Source: Sorghum bicolor (lineage: Eukaryota > Streptophyta > Magnoliopsida > Poales > Poaceae). From it: a stretch of 64,000 nucleotides of DNA. Positions 19,666-30,032 of the stretch are shown here, in pieces. How positions within the stretch are numbered: position 1 is the first letter of the stretch; every line of letters starts with the position of its first letter. A program made the position numbers and the translations under genes. The stretch spans positions 28,237,180-28,301,179 of the forward strand of contig NC_012879.2 of NCBI RefSeq assembly GCF_000003195.3, in the 5' to 3' direction. The notes beneath the pieces were generated by a model. That model did not search any database and was not told the origin of the DNA. It saw nothing but the letters and a program-made list of their open reading frames with translations.

Positions 19666-22342
19666 CTAGTCGACCGTGTTCTCTTGAGTCTCCTTATTCG
19701 TCTGCTCGTTGTAGGCTTTGAGTCGAGGTGACCCATACTCGAGGTCTGTTGGGAGCACAGCCTTAAAGCCGTAGACCTTGAAGAATGGGGTATATTTCGT
19801 GGCTCTGCTTGGTGTCGTTCTCAAACTCAATAGGACCGAGGAGAGTTCCTCAACCCACTTCTTGCCAAACTTCTTCAACCGGTGGTAGATTCTAGGTTTG
19901 AGCCCTAGCAAGATCATGCCGTTGGCTCGTTCGACCTGACTGTTAGTTCGAGGGTGAGCTACTGCGGACCAGTTCACACGGATGTGATGCCGGTCACAGA
20001 AGTCCAAGAACTTTTTGCCAGTGAACTACGTGCCATTGTCGTTGATAATGATGTTGGGTATCCCGAATCGGTGGATTATGTCGGTGAAGAAGAGGACAGC
20101 CTGTTCAGAGCGGATGTTTGTGATGGGTCGAGCCTCGATCCATTTGGAGAACTTGTCGATGGATACCAGCAAATGGGTATATCCACCCGCTGCCCTTTGG
20201 AGAGGACCAACGAGATCGAGGCCCAATACTACGAATGGCCAAGTGATGGGGATCATCTATAGAGCATGAGCGGGGAGGTGGGTTTGCTTGGTGTAGAATT
20301 GACACTCGTGGCACGAGTGAACGAGCTCGATGGCATCGGCAATGGCTGTTGGCCAATAGAAACCTTGTCGAAAGGCATTTCCCACAAGGGTCCTTGGAGC
20401 CGCATGGTGGCCACAAGCCCCCGAGTGTAGGTCCTCGAGGAGATTTCATCGTTCTTCTATGGTGATGCAGCGTTGCAGGATCCCCGTTGGGCTTCTTTGG
20501 TACAGTTCTTTGCTTTCGCCATAGATTACGTACGATTTGGCCTGTCAAGCGATACGGTAGGCCTCAGCTCAGTCCTCTGGTAATTCACACCGGATCAGGC
20601 AATCGAGGAAAGGTGTGCGCCAGTCGAATGGTCAAATGGGGAGTTGGGGAATTTGCTTGACCTTCATTGCTTCTGCCGCCGTTAATAGGGCCTCGACTGC
20701 GTCGGTAGGCTCGGGGGTCGAAGTTTCGGTGCTAGCCTCCGTGCCTAGGTTGACAGATGGCTCGTGTAGGTCCCTCGAAAATGCATCTGGAGGGACGGTG
20801 CCTCGAGTGGATGCAATCTTGGCGAGCTCTTCGGCTGCTTCATTGTATCGTCGAGCAATGTGAATGAGCTCAAGGCCGTGGAACTTATCCTCGAGCTTGC
20901 GCACTTCTTTGCAGTCAGCTTCCATCTTTGGGTTTTGGCAGCTCAAGGCTTTCATGACCTGGTCGATGACCAAGTGAGAGTTGCCTCAAACATCGAGGCG
21001 TCGAACCCCTAGCTCGATGGCGATTTTTAGCCCGTTGACGAGAGCTTCATATTCTGCAACATTGTTAGACGCGGCGAAGTGTATTCTGATGACATACCTC
21101 ATATGGACGTCGAGAGGTGAGATGAGCAGCAGGCCTAACCCTGCTCCAGTCTTCATGAGAGATCCATCAAAGTACATCGTCCACAGTTCTGCTTGAACCT
21201 GAGTTGGGGGGAGTTGTGTGTCTATCCATTCAGCGACGAAATCCACCAGTGCTTGAGACTTGATGGCTTTGCGAGGCGCATAGGTGAGGGTCTCAACCAT
21301 GAGCTCGACTGACCACTTGGCGATCCTCCTGGTGGCCTCTCGATTCTGGATGATCTCACCCAAGGGGAAGGACGAGACCACCGTGATCGGGTCGCCAAGA
21401 AAATAATGCTGCAGCTTGCGTCGAGCGAGAATTATGGCATAAATCAATTTTTGAACCTAGGGATATCGTACCTTTGTGTCCGATAGCACTTTGCTGATGA
21501 AGTAGATTGGCCGCTGAACTGGTTGCGCGTGCTCCTCTTCTGGTCTCTCGACTACTACGGCCATGCTAACGACCTGGGTCATTGCTGTGACATATAGGAG
21601 CAGAGGTTTTGTGGGTCGAGGGGTACTAGGATCGGAGCGGTGGTCAGCGTCCTTTTTAGATTGTCGAGGGCTTCCTCGGGCTCGATAGTCTAGGTGAAGC
21701 ATTCGGCTTTCTTGACAACCCGATACAATGGCAATGCCTTTTCCCCTAGCTTTCAAATGAAATGGCTTAGCGCTGCTAGGCAGCTCGTGACTTTCTGCAC
21801 GCCCTTAATGTCTCGAAAATCGGCCCCATCCTGGCAATGTCTAAGACCTTTTCGGTGTTAGCCTCGATGCCGCGTTGGGAGACGATGTATCCTAGGAGCA
21901 TGCCTGGAGGCACACCAAAGACACACTTCTGAGGATTGAGCTTGATTTTATTCGCGCGCAAACAGCCAAAGGCGATCTCGAGGTCCTGAATCAGGTCGCC
22001 TCATCTCTTTGATTTGACGACTATGTCGTCGACATACGCCTCGATTGTCGACACTATGTGCTCACCGAATATATGAAGCATGCATCGCTGGTACGTCGCA
22101 CTAGCGTTTCGAAGCCCGAAGGGCATGGTCACGTAACAATACATCCCAGAAGGCATGATGAAAGATGTCGCGAGCTGGTCGGACTCTTTCATCTTTATTT
22201 GATGGTAACCGGAATATGCATCAAGGAATGGAAGGGTCTCACATCCCGTGGTAGAATCGACAATTTGATCGATGCGTGGTAAAGGAAAAGGAACTTTGGG
22301 ACATGCTTTATTCAAACTGGTATAATCGACACACATGCTCAT
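19666..22342 (-). pseudogene. pol: Pol of element H (RT, RNase H, archaeal-type RNase H, integrase), broken
   Basis: Pieces in order are RT 22342-22001 (MCVDYTSLNKACP, then YVDDIVVKSK), RT/RNase H 21961-21457, RNase H plus second RNase H 21447-20632 (MYFDGSLMKTGAG and NNVAEYEAL) and integrase 20548-19666. Integrase keeps LGLDLVGP, INDNGT and SQVERANG, so the D, D, E residues are all visible. Frames are separated by stops and shifts; two stops (TGA after RRLDV near 20985, TAG after INDNGT near 20026) look like single C-to-T changes of CGA and CAG by comparison with the family. The first part of RT is missing because of the gag-RT deletion. Confidence 0.85.
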
Positions 22343-24113
22343 TTTTCCATTCTTTGTTTCCCCCCTTGTCGTAGGTCTTGTCTTTCCTCTGGTCGTCCTT
22401 CTTCAGCCCTAGGCTTTCAAAGTACTTCTTCAACATACGACAGTCCTCGAGCTTATGATTGGCACCTCCCTTGTGGTAAGGGCAGGGCTCCTTGAGCATT
22501 TTGTCGAAGATGGCACCCTCTTGGGGGCCTCGAGGCCTTTTACGCTCAACGGCGATGACAAAATCGTCGTCGAGAGCCTCCCGCTTGATTGGTTGTGTTT
22601 TCTTCTTCTTTTTGCTCTTCTTGGACTCTCTGCTAGGGCCTTCATCGTTGTCCGCTGGCACTTTCCCCTTGCCACCTTCATGGTTGAAGAAAGCGCTGAC
22701 CGCCTCCTCATCAGCGGCATAGTTTGCCACCACATCCTTCAGTTCATCGATGGTCCGTGGTCGGTTTTGACCTAGCTCTCACACCAAATCCTTGCATGTG
22801 GTGCCTGAGACAAAGGCCAAAATGACCTCGTGGTCGGGGATGTGTGGGAGCTCGGTGCGCTGCTTCGAGAAGCGTCAAGCGTACTCTCAGAGAGATTCTC
22901 CTAATTTCTGCTTGCACTTGCTGAGGTCCCACGAATTGCCGGGGCGTATGTAGGTCCCCTTGAAGTTTCCCTCGAACACCCGGACCAAATCAGTCTAGTC
23001 ATGGATCTGGTTGGCGAGGAGTTCCTCGAGCCACCTGCGAGCGGTATCGGAGAGGAAGACTGGCAACTGGCGGATGATAGTTCGATCATCCCCTCGAGCG
23101 CCTCCCAACTGGCATGCCAGACGCAAGTCTGCCAACCACAATTCTGGCTTGGTTTCGCCATTGTGCTTGGCGATGCTTGTTGTTGGTCGAAATGGGCTTG
23201 GCAGCGGCGTGCTGCGGATTGCCCTGCTGAATACTCGAGGGCCCGGTGGCTCTAGAATCATTCGGTCCTCGGTGCTATCGTAACGTCCACCATGGTGGGC
23301 GCTGTAACCGCGTTTCTCCGCATCCCCAAGTCGGCAGCCGTGGTGCTCGTTGATGTCATGTCGTGTGTCGTGCTGCCCTCGATTGTCGACGAGGCGCTCC
23401 TAGACAGGCGCCGTTTTCCTACCTCAAGGGGGTGGTTCTTGATGAACTGACACCTCCCTCTCGTTTCGGGCTGGCTCGAAGCGCTTTTCTGTAGCTGCCC
23501 CTCGACGTCGAGAGGCTGAGCTTTCGGCTTGTTGTGCTGCCTCCACGTGGAGCAGACCCTACACCTCATCTCGAATGCGTTGTGCCTGGGAGTTTGAAGG
23601 CTCAGGCATGTCACGTAGCAGCATGGTTGCTGCCACAATGTTCTGGCCTGCTCGAGGGAAGCGGCTGACGAGTGGCTCTAGCTCCTCGTCCCCGATGATC
23701 TGTTGGTACACCTCTTGAGCACGACCACGTGCGCCCCTGCCGTGGGGGTGCAGTTGGTCTCGCTCAAGAGCCTGCTTGAGTTGGGTGAGGCACTCGCGAT
23801 CCTCGTCAGGCTTGGCCTTGAGCTCACGCAGCTGCACAAGGTGCGCAGCTTTGTCATCCCGAGGTGGGGGCCGACCTATCCGTCATTCCCAGGTGTCCTG
23901 GGATCTTCCCTCGCTGCGGGAGCTCGACCATCGGCGGCGGCGGCCTGTGTGTCCTCCGTGGTACAAGGCCCCGTCGATGTTGAAGCACTCCCTCGTAGGG
24001 TCATAACTGTCAGATTCGGAGTCGGGATCTGGCACGGCGGTGTAGAAGCATCCGCGCCCCACCTCCGCCAACTGCTACCTGAGCGAGGTAATGGTGTATT
24101 GCCTAGGTCCTAG
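22308..24113 (-). pseudogene. gag: Gag of element H, broken and fused to RT by deletion
   Basis: The N-terminal coiled region (ELKAKPDEDRECLTQLKQAL) is near 23830-23559. The gag domain (LWLADLRLACQLGGARGDD, then WLEELLANQI) is near 23261-22995. A K-rich linker with the zinc-knuckle-like CPYHKGGANHKLEDC lies at 22733-22308. The segment runs straight into RT sequence at about 22340, so the protease and the N-terminal RT are absent. Several frame changes separate the pieces. The 24114-24725 interval is leader; I see no convincing gene there. Confidence 0.75.
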
Positions 24114-24725
24114 GCGTCGAAGCCCACGTGTCCAGGGAAAATCTGTCTGCTCAGCCACTTGCTGAGTCTGCTGCCGTGTTCCGGCGTCGTGCGGGAGGAC
24201 CAGTGGTCATTCCACATATGTTCGAGCGTCCGGACACAATGTTCTGGTGAGCGATGTCACGGCGTTGTCCAAACCGAACGGGCACGTCTGCCTGGAGGCG
24301 AACAGCCCATGTGGTAGCAATGCCAATGGAGGTGAGGGCGCGCAGGGCACGCTACCGCCCGACGCCGTCACGTGGCTATCCTGACGCTGGGTTGTCGTAC
24401 CCGTGGCCTTGGCGTGTGGGGCCATTGGCTCCTGCTCCGCTGCCCGCCTCGCATGAGGTGGTGATCGCGCAACGGCGGTGGGGCGATGGCGATGCTGCCC
24501 ACTCCTCTTCTTAGGCGGTGAAGCTTGGTGGCGAGGCCATCTCAGAGCCTTTGATCGTGTGGGCATGATACGAGCCCCTCCTGGTCCATTGATCGAGAGC
24601 AGGATCATGTCGTAGCCGATGCCGGTGGATATGAACTCCCAAACCAAATCACCGTGGAGCGTGGGATCAGCGCGACGAGAGTGGCCATCCGGAAGGAGAT
24701 GGGAAATCGGTGGTAACACGTAGGA

Positions 24726-24741
24726 CCCCTACCTGGCGCGC
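24726..24741 (-). promoter_or_regulatory. Primer-binding site of element H, split by B
   Basis: With the last two bases at 37422-37423, the minus strand reads TGGCGCGCCAGGTAGGGG two bases after the H LTR. Element B inserted within it. Confidence 0.65.
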
Positions 24742-26375
24742 TGTTGGGCATTCTTAACGTCATTACCAAAAGTAGACTTAGTTTTCTAATTCTAATAACG
24801 GCGCCAAAAATGCCGAACCTATCCCTCATGCCACATAAGCCAAGTTGTCATCCCCAGCATGACATGAGAGACGTGGTATTGAAATATGCAATTGCTCTTC
24901 TAAATGAATAATAAATGAGATCTGCAAGCGCACAAATTAATATCGATGTAGCATTTTAACCGGTAAGTATTCCAGGTATCGTTATTTATATTATTACCAC
25001 TTGGAAGGGATTGCTAATCATCAATGTTGATTATGAATGAAATATGGAATTGAGTATCTATCATTGCATGTGTAATAGAGAGCATTTATCTATCTCTTTC
25101 ATACAGGGATAAATGTCACATAATATAGATAAAGTATGAATGGTGACAAAGATAATTAATCTGATCAGCATAACTTGCCACATATAATAATGGTAAGCAC
25201 CTCAACAGATATTCTGGCAAGTCATTAGCATGGAAATATGATGGACTACAAGAATATTTCCTAAGTTATTCTTAACTATAAAGTCTAACATATCATAGTT
25301 AGTGCAATTATACTTGGCAATCATTGCGAGACAGGACGACGCCCATGGATAGTAATATTATCAAGGAAGATGAGAAACATAGCAATCACTCCCCTATAAT
25401 AATGTTGTTCTGCCTGGCCTATACATAGGATCAATGGAGCTGTCACCACCACGAACTACCCCGCGATCCGGCATATAGGGTACAATCGTAGATAAATATG
25501 GTATAGGCACCACGCCTACACAATACTTATCATTTACCCACTGTACACATGGATAAACGCTATACGATCCTAAACATGTATATAATTCCAATCTAACTAA
25601 GCCAAGTATATAACTATGATAAACTAAGAACGATATAATTGCAAATATAAACAAGGGGAGCAAAGTCATAATCAATATATTGAAGTAGAACAAAGTCATA
25701 TTCATAATATTGAATAACAATGATAAACAAATGAAGAAGAATAGAGGAATTACCAAGAATCCTCTTGACAGATCTGGAAACTAATCGAAGATTGACTCCT
25801 TCTAGTTCTAATCCTATGTAGCTATGCTAAACTAGAGATCTAGTTGATGTGGTGGCTCTAGGGCTTGGTCAGAGACTTCTTCTCCCGAGGTGACTGAATG
25901 AATTAGGGCTTCAGAGGTCCTCTTCTCTAGGGGCCAGGGAGCCTGCTTATATAGTCTTTCCAAATGAGTATGGGCCGTCGGATCAAACCGACCTTAATCG
26001 CATGGTTTTCCTTAATCCCTTAGGTCGGTGGAGCATGATCCGCGAGGCAGAGCCTGATTGGCTCTCGGGCTAGGGCGCGCGCCTAAGGGGGGAGGGCGGG
26101 CGCCCTGTCCCCGGGCCCGCTCGGCCTCCCGCTCGTTCCCATGTCTTCTGGACTCTTCTAGATGTTGGATAATTGCGCAGCACGTTAATATCTCTATGTA
26201 AACCCGACGTGTGGGCCTTTCCTCCATAATTCCTGATAACCCCCTGCAGAAATAGACAAACACCAAAACTTGTGGAATTCTACCAGATAAAATCCTAAGT
26301 CTGGGTGTTGGTTGCATTTGGGTCCCTTTCTTTATTTATTTGTTGATTATATTTTTTACTTAAGGACCATCAACA
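24742..26375 (-). repeat. 3' LTR of B (1634 bp)
   Basis: On the plus strand it runs from TGTTGGGCATTC to GACCATCAACA. Minus-strand TATA (CTATATAAG) is at 25946-25954, followed downstream by a start-site region. A GC-rich module with GGGCGGGCGCCC lies near 26077-26125 in U3. The last ~75 bases of the LTR carry the fossil primer site. Confidence 0.92.
24797..24813 (-). other. Fossil primer-binding-site motif inside the B LTR
   Basis: Minus strand GCATTTTTGGCGCCGTT matches the first part of the real leader/PBS (GCATTTTTGGCGCCGTTG) that follows the LTR end at 31378-31353. It is also present in G (39857-39873) and I (11865-11881), but missing from the other B LTR at 31379. Confidence 0.75.
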
Positions 26376-26390
26376 AACTCCCCCAAGCTT
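26376..26390 (-). promoter_or_regulatory. Polypurine tract of B
   Basis: Minus strand AAGCTTGGGGGAGTT directly precedes the 3' LTR. G has the same at 43156-43170, D a version at 55946-55960, and F AAGCTTGGGAGAGT at 50321-50334. Confidence 0.8.
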
Positions 26391-27099
26391 ACCTCTTGCT
26401 CGTCCCTGAGCATGGATAATCTCTGTGATGGATCAGAAGTTGTGTAATGCCTTTGAGTATTGATGGTACACATACTTTCAAATAAGGTCTCATCTCTGAG
26501 TCAGAGTAAACCGTCAAAACTTAAAACTTACTCATTTTACCTTTTACCATGGGACTTGTAACCGTCACTTCTGTCTTGAGCAGTTAAAAGATAGAACGGT
26601 CTAGTCAAGCGCCATATCTCTTATTCTTGATCAGCTATAGCTCTGGAGTTTTTGCAGATTTTCAAATAAAACTCAGAGATTCCTTGTATGACTCTCTCAG
26701 ATCTCTCTTTTTGTGGTACTTTTGGATCCTTACCAAGGCAGTGATGGTATATGCCTTCTCTCATAGTATGTGGTATTTTTGGTATGAGGCATAGTGATAT
26801 TGCCTTCTCTCTCACCCTACTCTAATAAGGCTTTGATATCTGGAGCTCATAGGTGGGAGATAGAGTATACATACTTACAAGACATTTATTGCATAGTCAA
26901 ACCATGGATCCATAGAAACAAGTCAATAAGTCAGATCAAGATGTGCATGTGTGGCGAATGAATGGTGCATGGTGATGATGGTGATAACAACGGTGAAAGT
27001 CTAATTCTACTTTTTGCTCTTTCGAGGGGATACATATCTTTCTTGCCCTTTGAAACTTTTGAGGAGAATGAGATGCTCTACATTTTCTTTTTCTTTCCT

Positions 27100-27148
27100 C
27101 TCAGGTGGGTATCTTGTACCCTTAATTCTACTGTCGGACACTTGTCTA
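27100..27148 (-). repeat. Conserved 3' block shared by Athila-like elements (B copy)
   Basis: On the minus strand it contains GTGTCCGACAGTAGAATTA followed by TACAAGATACCCACCTGA. F has it at 49564-49612, and D has two adjacent copies at about 56375-56480. No coding frame is shared, so conservation points to RNA or DNA function, or to recent common origin. Confidence 0.7.
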
Positions 27149-28010
27149 TTTTTACCTCTCGTCTCACTTTTTCTTTTCTTTCGAGGTTCCGGGCACTTGC
27201 CCCTTTTTATTTCCTCGCATCTTTTCTCTTCTTCTTTTTTTAGAGCACTCATCTCCTGAAATAATATAGCAAGTGGTAGTAACCAAGATAACTCGAGCAT
27301 TTATTTCATAGGGAAAAATAGAAATAGGAGAATACTTTTGGGTGGCTCTAGAGATGGAAATGAGTGGATATATGTGGATGCATACTTCGAGAGTAGAAGC
27401 AGCATATGTGAGTGAACGTGCAAGCGAATCTTGATTTTAACCGCATGACAAGCTCCTAAGGGTCTACACAGCTTGACCACACTCAATGCTCATAAGCAGT
27501 AATAAGTAAATGTGTGGTTCAAAGTCTAGTAAGCATGTATATATAGCTGTGGTCGGAATTTAAACACTCATCATACAGGAACTCATCATGTGATATTTTA
27601 AAGATTTTCAAAGATAAAAATTCTCTAGATTTCTAGCATCTCTAGGAACAGATAAACAGCAGCTCAATATTCCCATATCATATCTGTTAATAACTTAGAC
27701 TTTAGATCAAGTTCTCTTTCCACAAGTTCAGGTTTAGAGCAAGCTTTAAATTATCACAGTTATGTCTAAACTAGAGAGAGAACTCAGATTTGAAAATTAG
27801 GCAGAGCAACTATTCATCATATCCATGCTAGAGTCTTATTAAGATTCACTTTAGCATAGCCACTTTATTTATTTATTAAGCATACTAAGCAAAAGATATA
27901 TATATATATATATAAGCACAAAATCTTTATTTGGTTTTTCATGGTTATGTATATATTTTTTTAATATAGCATAAGTATAAATGTAGATAGAAATATTTAG
28001 CGGGATAAAT

Positions 28011-28024
28011 GGGGGTGCTCTCCC
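28011..28024 (-). repeat. GGGAGAGCACCCCC hairpin motif (B copy)
   Basis: The minus strand reads GTGGGAGAGCACCCCCAT. Full versions with five G and five C are in F (48665-48680) and D (57009-57023). It sits near the start of the 3' gene-free region. Confidence 0.6.
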
Positions 28025-28625
28025 ACATGCTGGATTTTGACGTAATTTCTTCTGATGTAGCTAGCAGGTGGCAGATGTGTATTTGAAAGTCGGCAGTACC
28101 CTGACAGCGATTAGAATGTCCTCTGTCTGCTAGTCTTTTTGATCCTTGAATTCGGTGGAGCTCAAATAGACAACAAAGCTTTGTGGAACTGATTAGGTGT
28201 TAGCATAAATATCTAGCCTTTACCATGTTGAGCTTCCTCAATAAATGCTACTTTCTTTGGTAGGATCACAATTTTATTTTTATATTTTTATAGAGCAAAA
28301 GAATATTTTTATTTTATTATATTTTTTATGCCACCATAGTGAATGTCCTTATGGGTTTTATGCCACTTGTATACTCACATGGGGCTTACTTATTTTAACA
28401 TTTTTTTTCAAGATGATATGAACCTGATTCACTAAGCAAACTATTTAAATTAATTGAAAAGAAAAGGATAACTACCAAGTTTATCTCTTGGCAAGGTGTT
28501 CGGTGTTTTAAGTCCCCCGAACGGGACTCTTTGTTTTCTGAGTCGTCCTAGGATTTGCTAGATGGCGTAGTCGGTGGTTCCGGCGGCGCCTCCTCTTCAT
28601 GTATAACTATCTTCTCTCTCCACAC

Positions 28626-29422
28626 CTAACTCGGTGCTATGGTCTCCTTAGGACAGTTCTGTTCAAGCTGTATGTCTTTAGACCTTACCACTTCTCCTTC
28701 GTAGTCTGCCCATCCATCCTTGATGATTTGCCTCCTCTGGTTGCGGTTGCGTCGTCTTCTTCTTGTCCTGACCTGCTTAGAGTCTTCAACTATATAGTTA
28801 CGGTCAGTAAAATAGCGGCGTACCTTCTCAGAGGGGAAGTGCATGTGGACTTCTCCAGTTCCAATGTAGATGATTGCTTTAACGGTGCGGAGGAACGGTC
28901 TCCCTAGGATGATGGGTGGATCGTAATCGTCTTCTCCCATGTCAATAACCTAAAAATCTGTATGGACAAAATGATCGTCTATTTTGATAGGGACATCAGT
29001 TACTATACCTTCAACCTTTTGGAATGTCTGATCTGCCATCTGGAGCTGAATGTATGTTGGTTTTAGGGGCATGGTTCCAAACAGGAGCTGATAGGTGACT
29101 GCGGCCATTATGTTGACGCCCGACCCGGTGTCGCAAAGCGTCTTGTGGAAGTTGTATCCATTAATGGAGCAATGGAAGCTTGGCATACCTGGGTCGTCCT
29201 TCTCGGTCAGGAACGGTGACTTGAGTCGACGATCTTGACCTCCATGAACTGCAGTGACCATCTTAGCTGACTCGGTCCACACTTGCTCGTTCCTGTTCCT
29301 CCTGTTGGTCCTCTACCTTGGTTCATGTCGGGATTGCTCTGGGATTTGTGTAGTCTTGTTCTTGAAGGAAAACGTATCCTTCCTCCCCTTGATGTAGAAA
29401 TTAATCTTGGCAGCACTAGCAT
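28626..29422 (-). pseudogene. Second protease-like domain of B
   Basis: Minus-strand frames at 29282-28950 and 28940-28626. The first has a retropepsin active site KTLCDTGSGVNIM; the second resumes with PPIILGRPFLRTV and ends in an R-rich tail (VRTRRRRRNRNQRR) before the stop. A stop (TAG) separates them at 28950. Together they cover a complete retropepsin fold plus a basic C terminus. It lies immediately downstream of another protease-like domain, so it appears to be a duplication. Confidence 0.75.
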
Positions 29423-30032
29423 AGATGACAGCTCCCGAGGTGTTCAGGTATGGCCTCCCTAGGATGATGGGGGCCCTCTCATCATTACCGGTCTCTATCA
29501 CCACGAAGTCAGCTGGGGCATACAAGGCACTAACTCGGACGCAGAGGTTCTTTAATATTCCCTTGGGGAAACTTAGCGTCCGATCTACAAGCTGCAAACA
29601 CATGGTTGTTTCTAGTAAAGGGTATGTAAAGAATTTTTCATAGAGTACCCTGGGCATAATGTTGACACTGGAGCGATAGTCGCAGAGTGCTTCTGGGAAT
29701 TCCACCATGTCAATGGAGATCGGGATGATGGGGCGTCCTGGATCGCCTCTCTTGACTGGCAGAAGGTTAGTAGTAACTTCCGCAACAGGGTTACTCCAGT
29801 AGTTACCTGTATCAAACATGTCTACAAGATTTGCAGATTCTAATCCTTCTGGTTGTGATTGTATACCCGGGTTAGTAGCAGGAGCAACAGCAGCTATTTG
29901 GTTTAACTGAGATTCAATCAATTTATTAAAGCTGATTTGATTCTTGATGGCAGTAGAGAAATTATCCATTCTTTTATTTATATTTTCTAACATTTTATCA
30001 TTAGATGCTAATTTCTTAGATAGGTTATCCAT
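29313..30032 (-). CDS. Coiled coil plus first protease-like domain of B, active site lost
   Basis: A 239-residue open frame. Residues 1-50 form a coiled coil (MDNLSKKLASNDKMLENI). The rest is retropepsin-like: RPIIPISIDMVEFPEALCDYRSSVNIMP, split here only for description, holds CDYRSS where family members have a D-T/S-G motif, and PIILGRPYLNTSGAVI follows at about 190-205. The catalytic glycine motif is therefore lost. It starts with an ATG overlapping the stop of the zinc-knuckle frame (TAATG), which may be a frameshift scar. Confidence 0.7.
   Translation of the reverse strand: MDNLSKKLASNDKMLENINKRMDNFSTAIKNQISFNKLIESQLNQIAAVAPATNPGIQSQPEGLESANLVDMFDTGNYWSNPVAEVTTNLLPVKRGDPGRPIIPISIDMVEFPEALCDYRSSVNIMPRVLYEKFFTYPLLETTMCLQLVDRTLSFPKGILKNLCVRVSALYAPADFVVIETGNDERAPIILGRPYLNTSGAVIYASAAKINFYIKGRKDTFSFKNKTTQIPEQSRHEPR

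Larger units (their letters stand above)
19003..24741 (-). mobile_element. Element H, left segment: old Tat/RIRE2-like retrotransposon
   Basis: On the minus strand this holds leader, gag, RT, two RNase H domains and integrase. Its 5' LTR is at 37426-38497, across element B. Base composition is richer in G+C and TCGAG than its neighbours. The 3' LTR is not in the window because A2 inserted at 19002. The stretch 19003-19665 is its 3' region after integrase; I see no further gene there. Confidence 0.85.
26391..28625 (-). other. Gene-free 3' region of B
   Basis: A/T-rich, with no convincing reading frame. It holds a (TA)n tract at 27895-27914 and two segments shared with F and D: the GTGTCCGACAGTAGAATT block at 27100-27148 and a hairpin motif at 28011-28024. 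It aligns with the 3' region of F over about 2 kb. Confidence 0.7.

Noticed and set aside
20615..24514. Multiple plus-strand frames across H
   Set aside because: Mirror frames of the minus-strand gag-pol in G+C-rich sequence.
24207..24719. A 170-residue minus-strand frame at the start of H
   Set aside because: Lies in the leader before gag, is low-complexity R/P/H-rich and starts at the primer-site region; more likely chance in G+C-rich sequence.
25394..25756. Hydrophobic minus-strand frame recurring at 36583-36798 and 42150-42560
   Set aside because: It falls inside the B-family LTR in each case, changes length and frame between copies, and has no family match; it looks like a membrane protein only because of T-rich codons.
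27895..27914. (TA)n tract
   Set aside because: Ordinary simple repeat in A/T-rich non-coding sequence.
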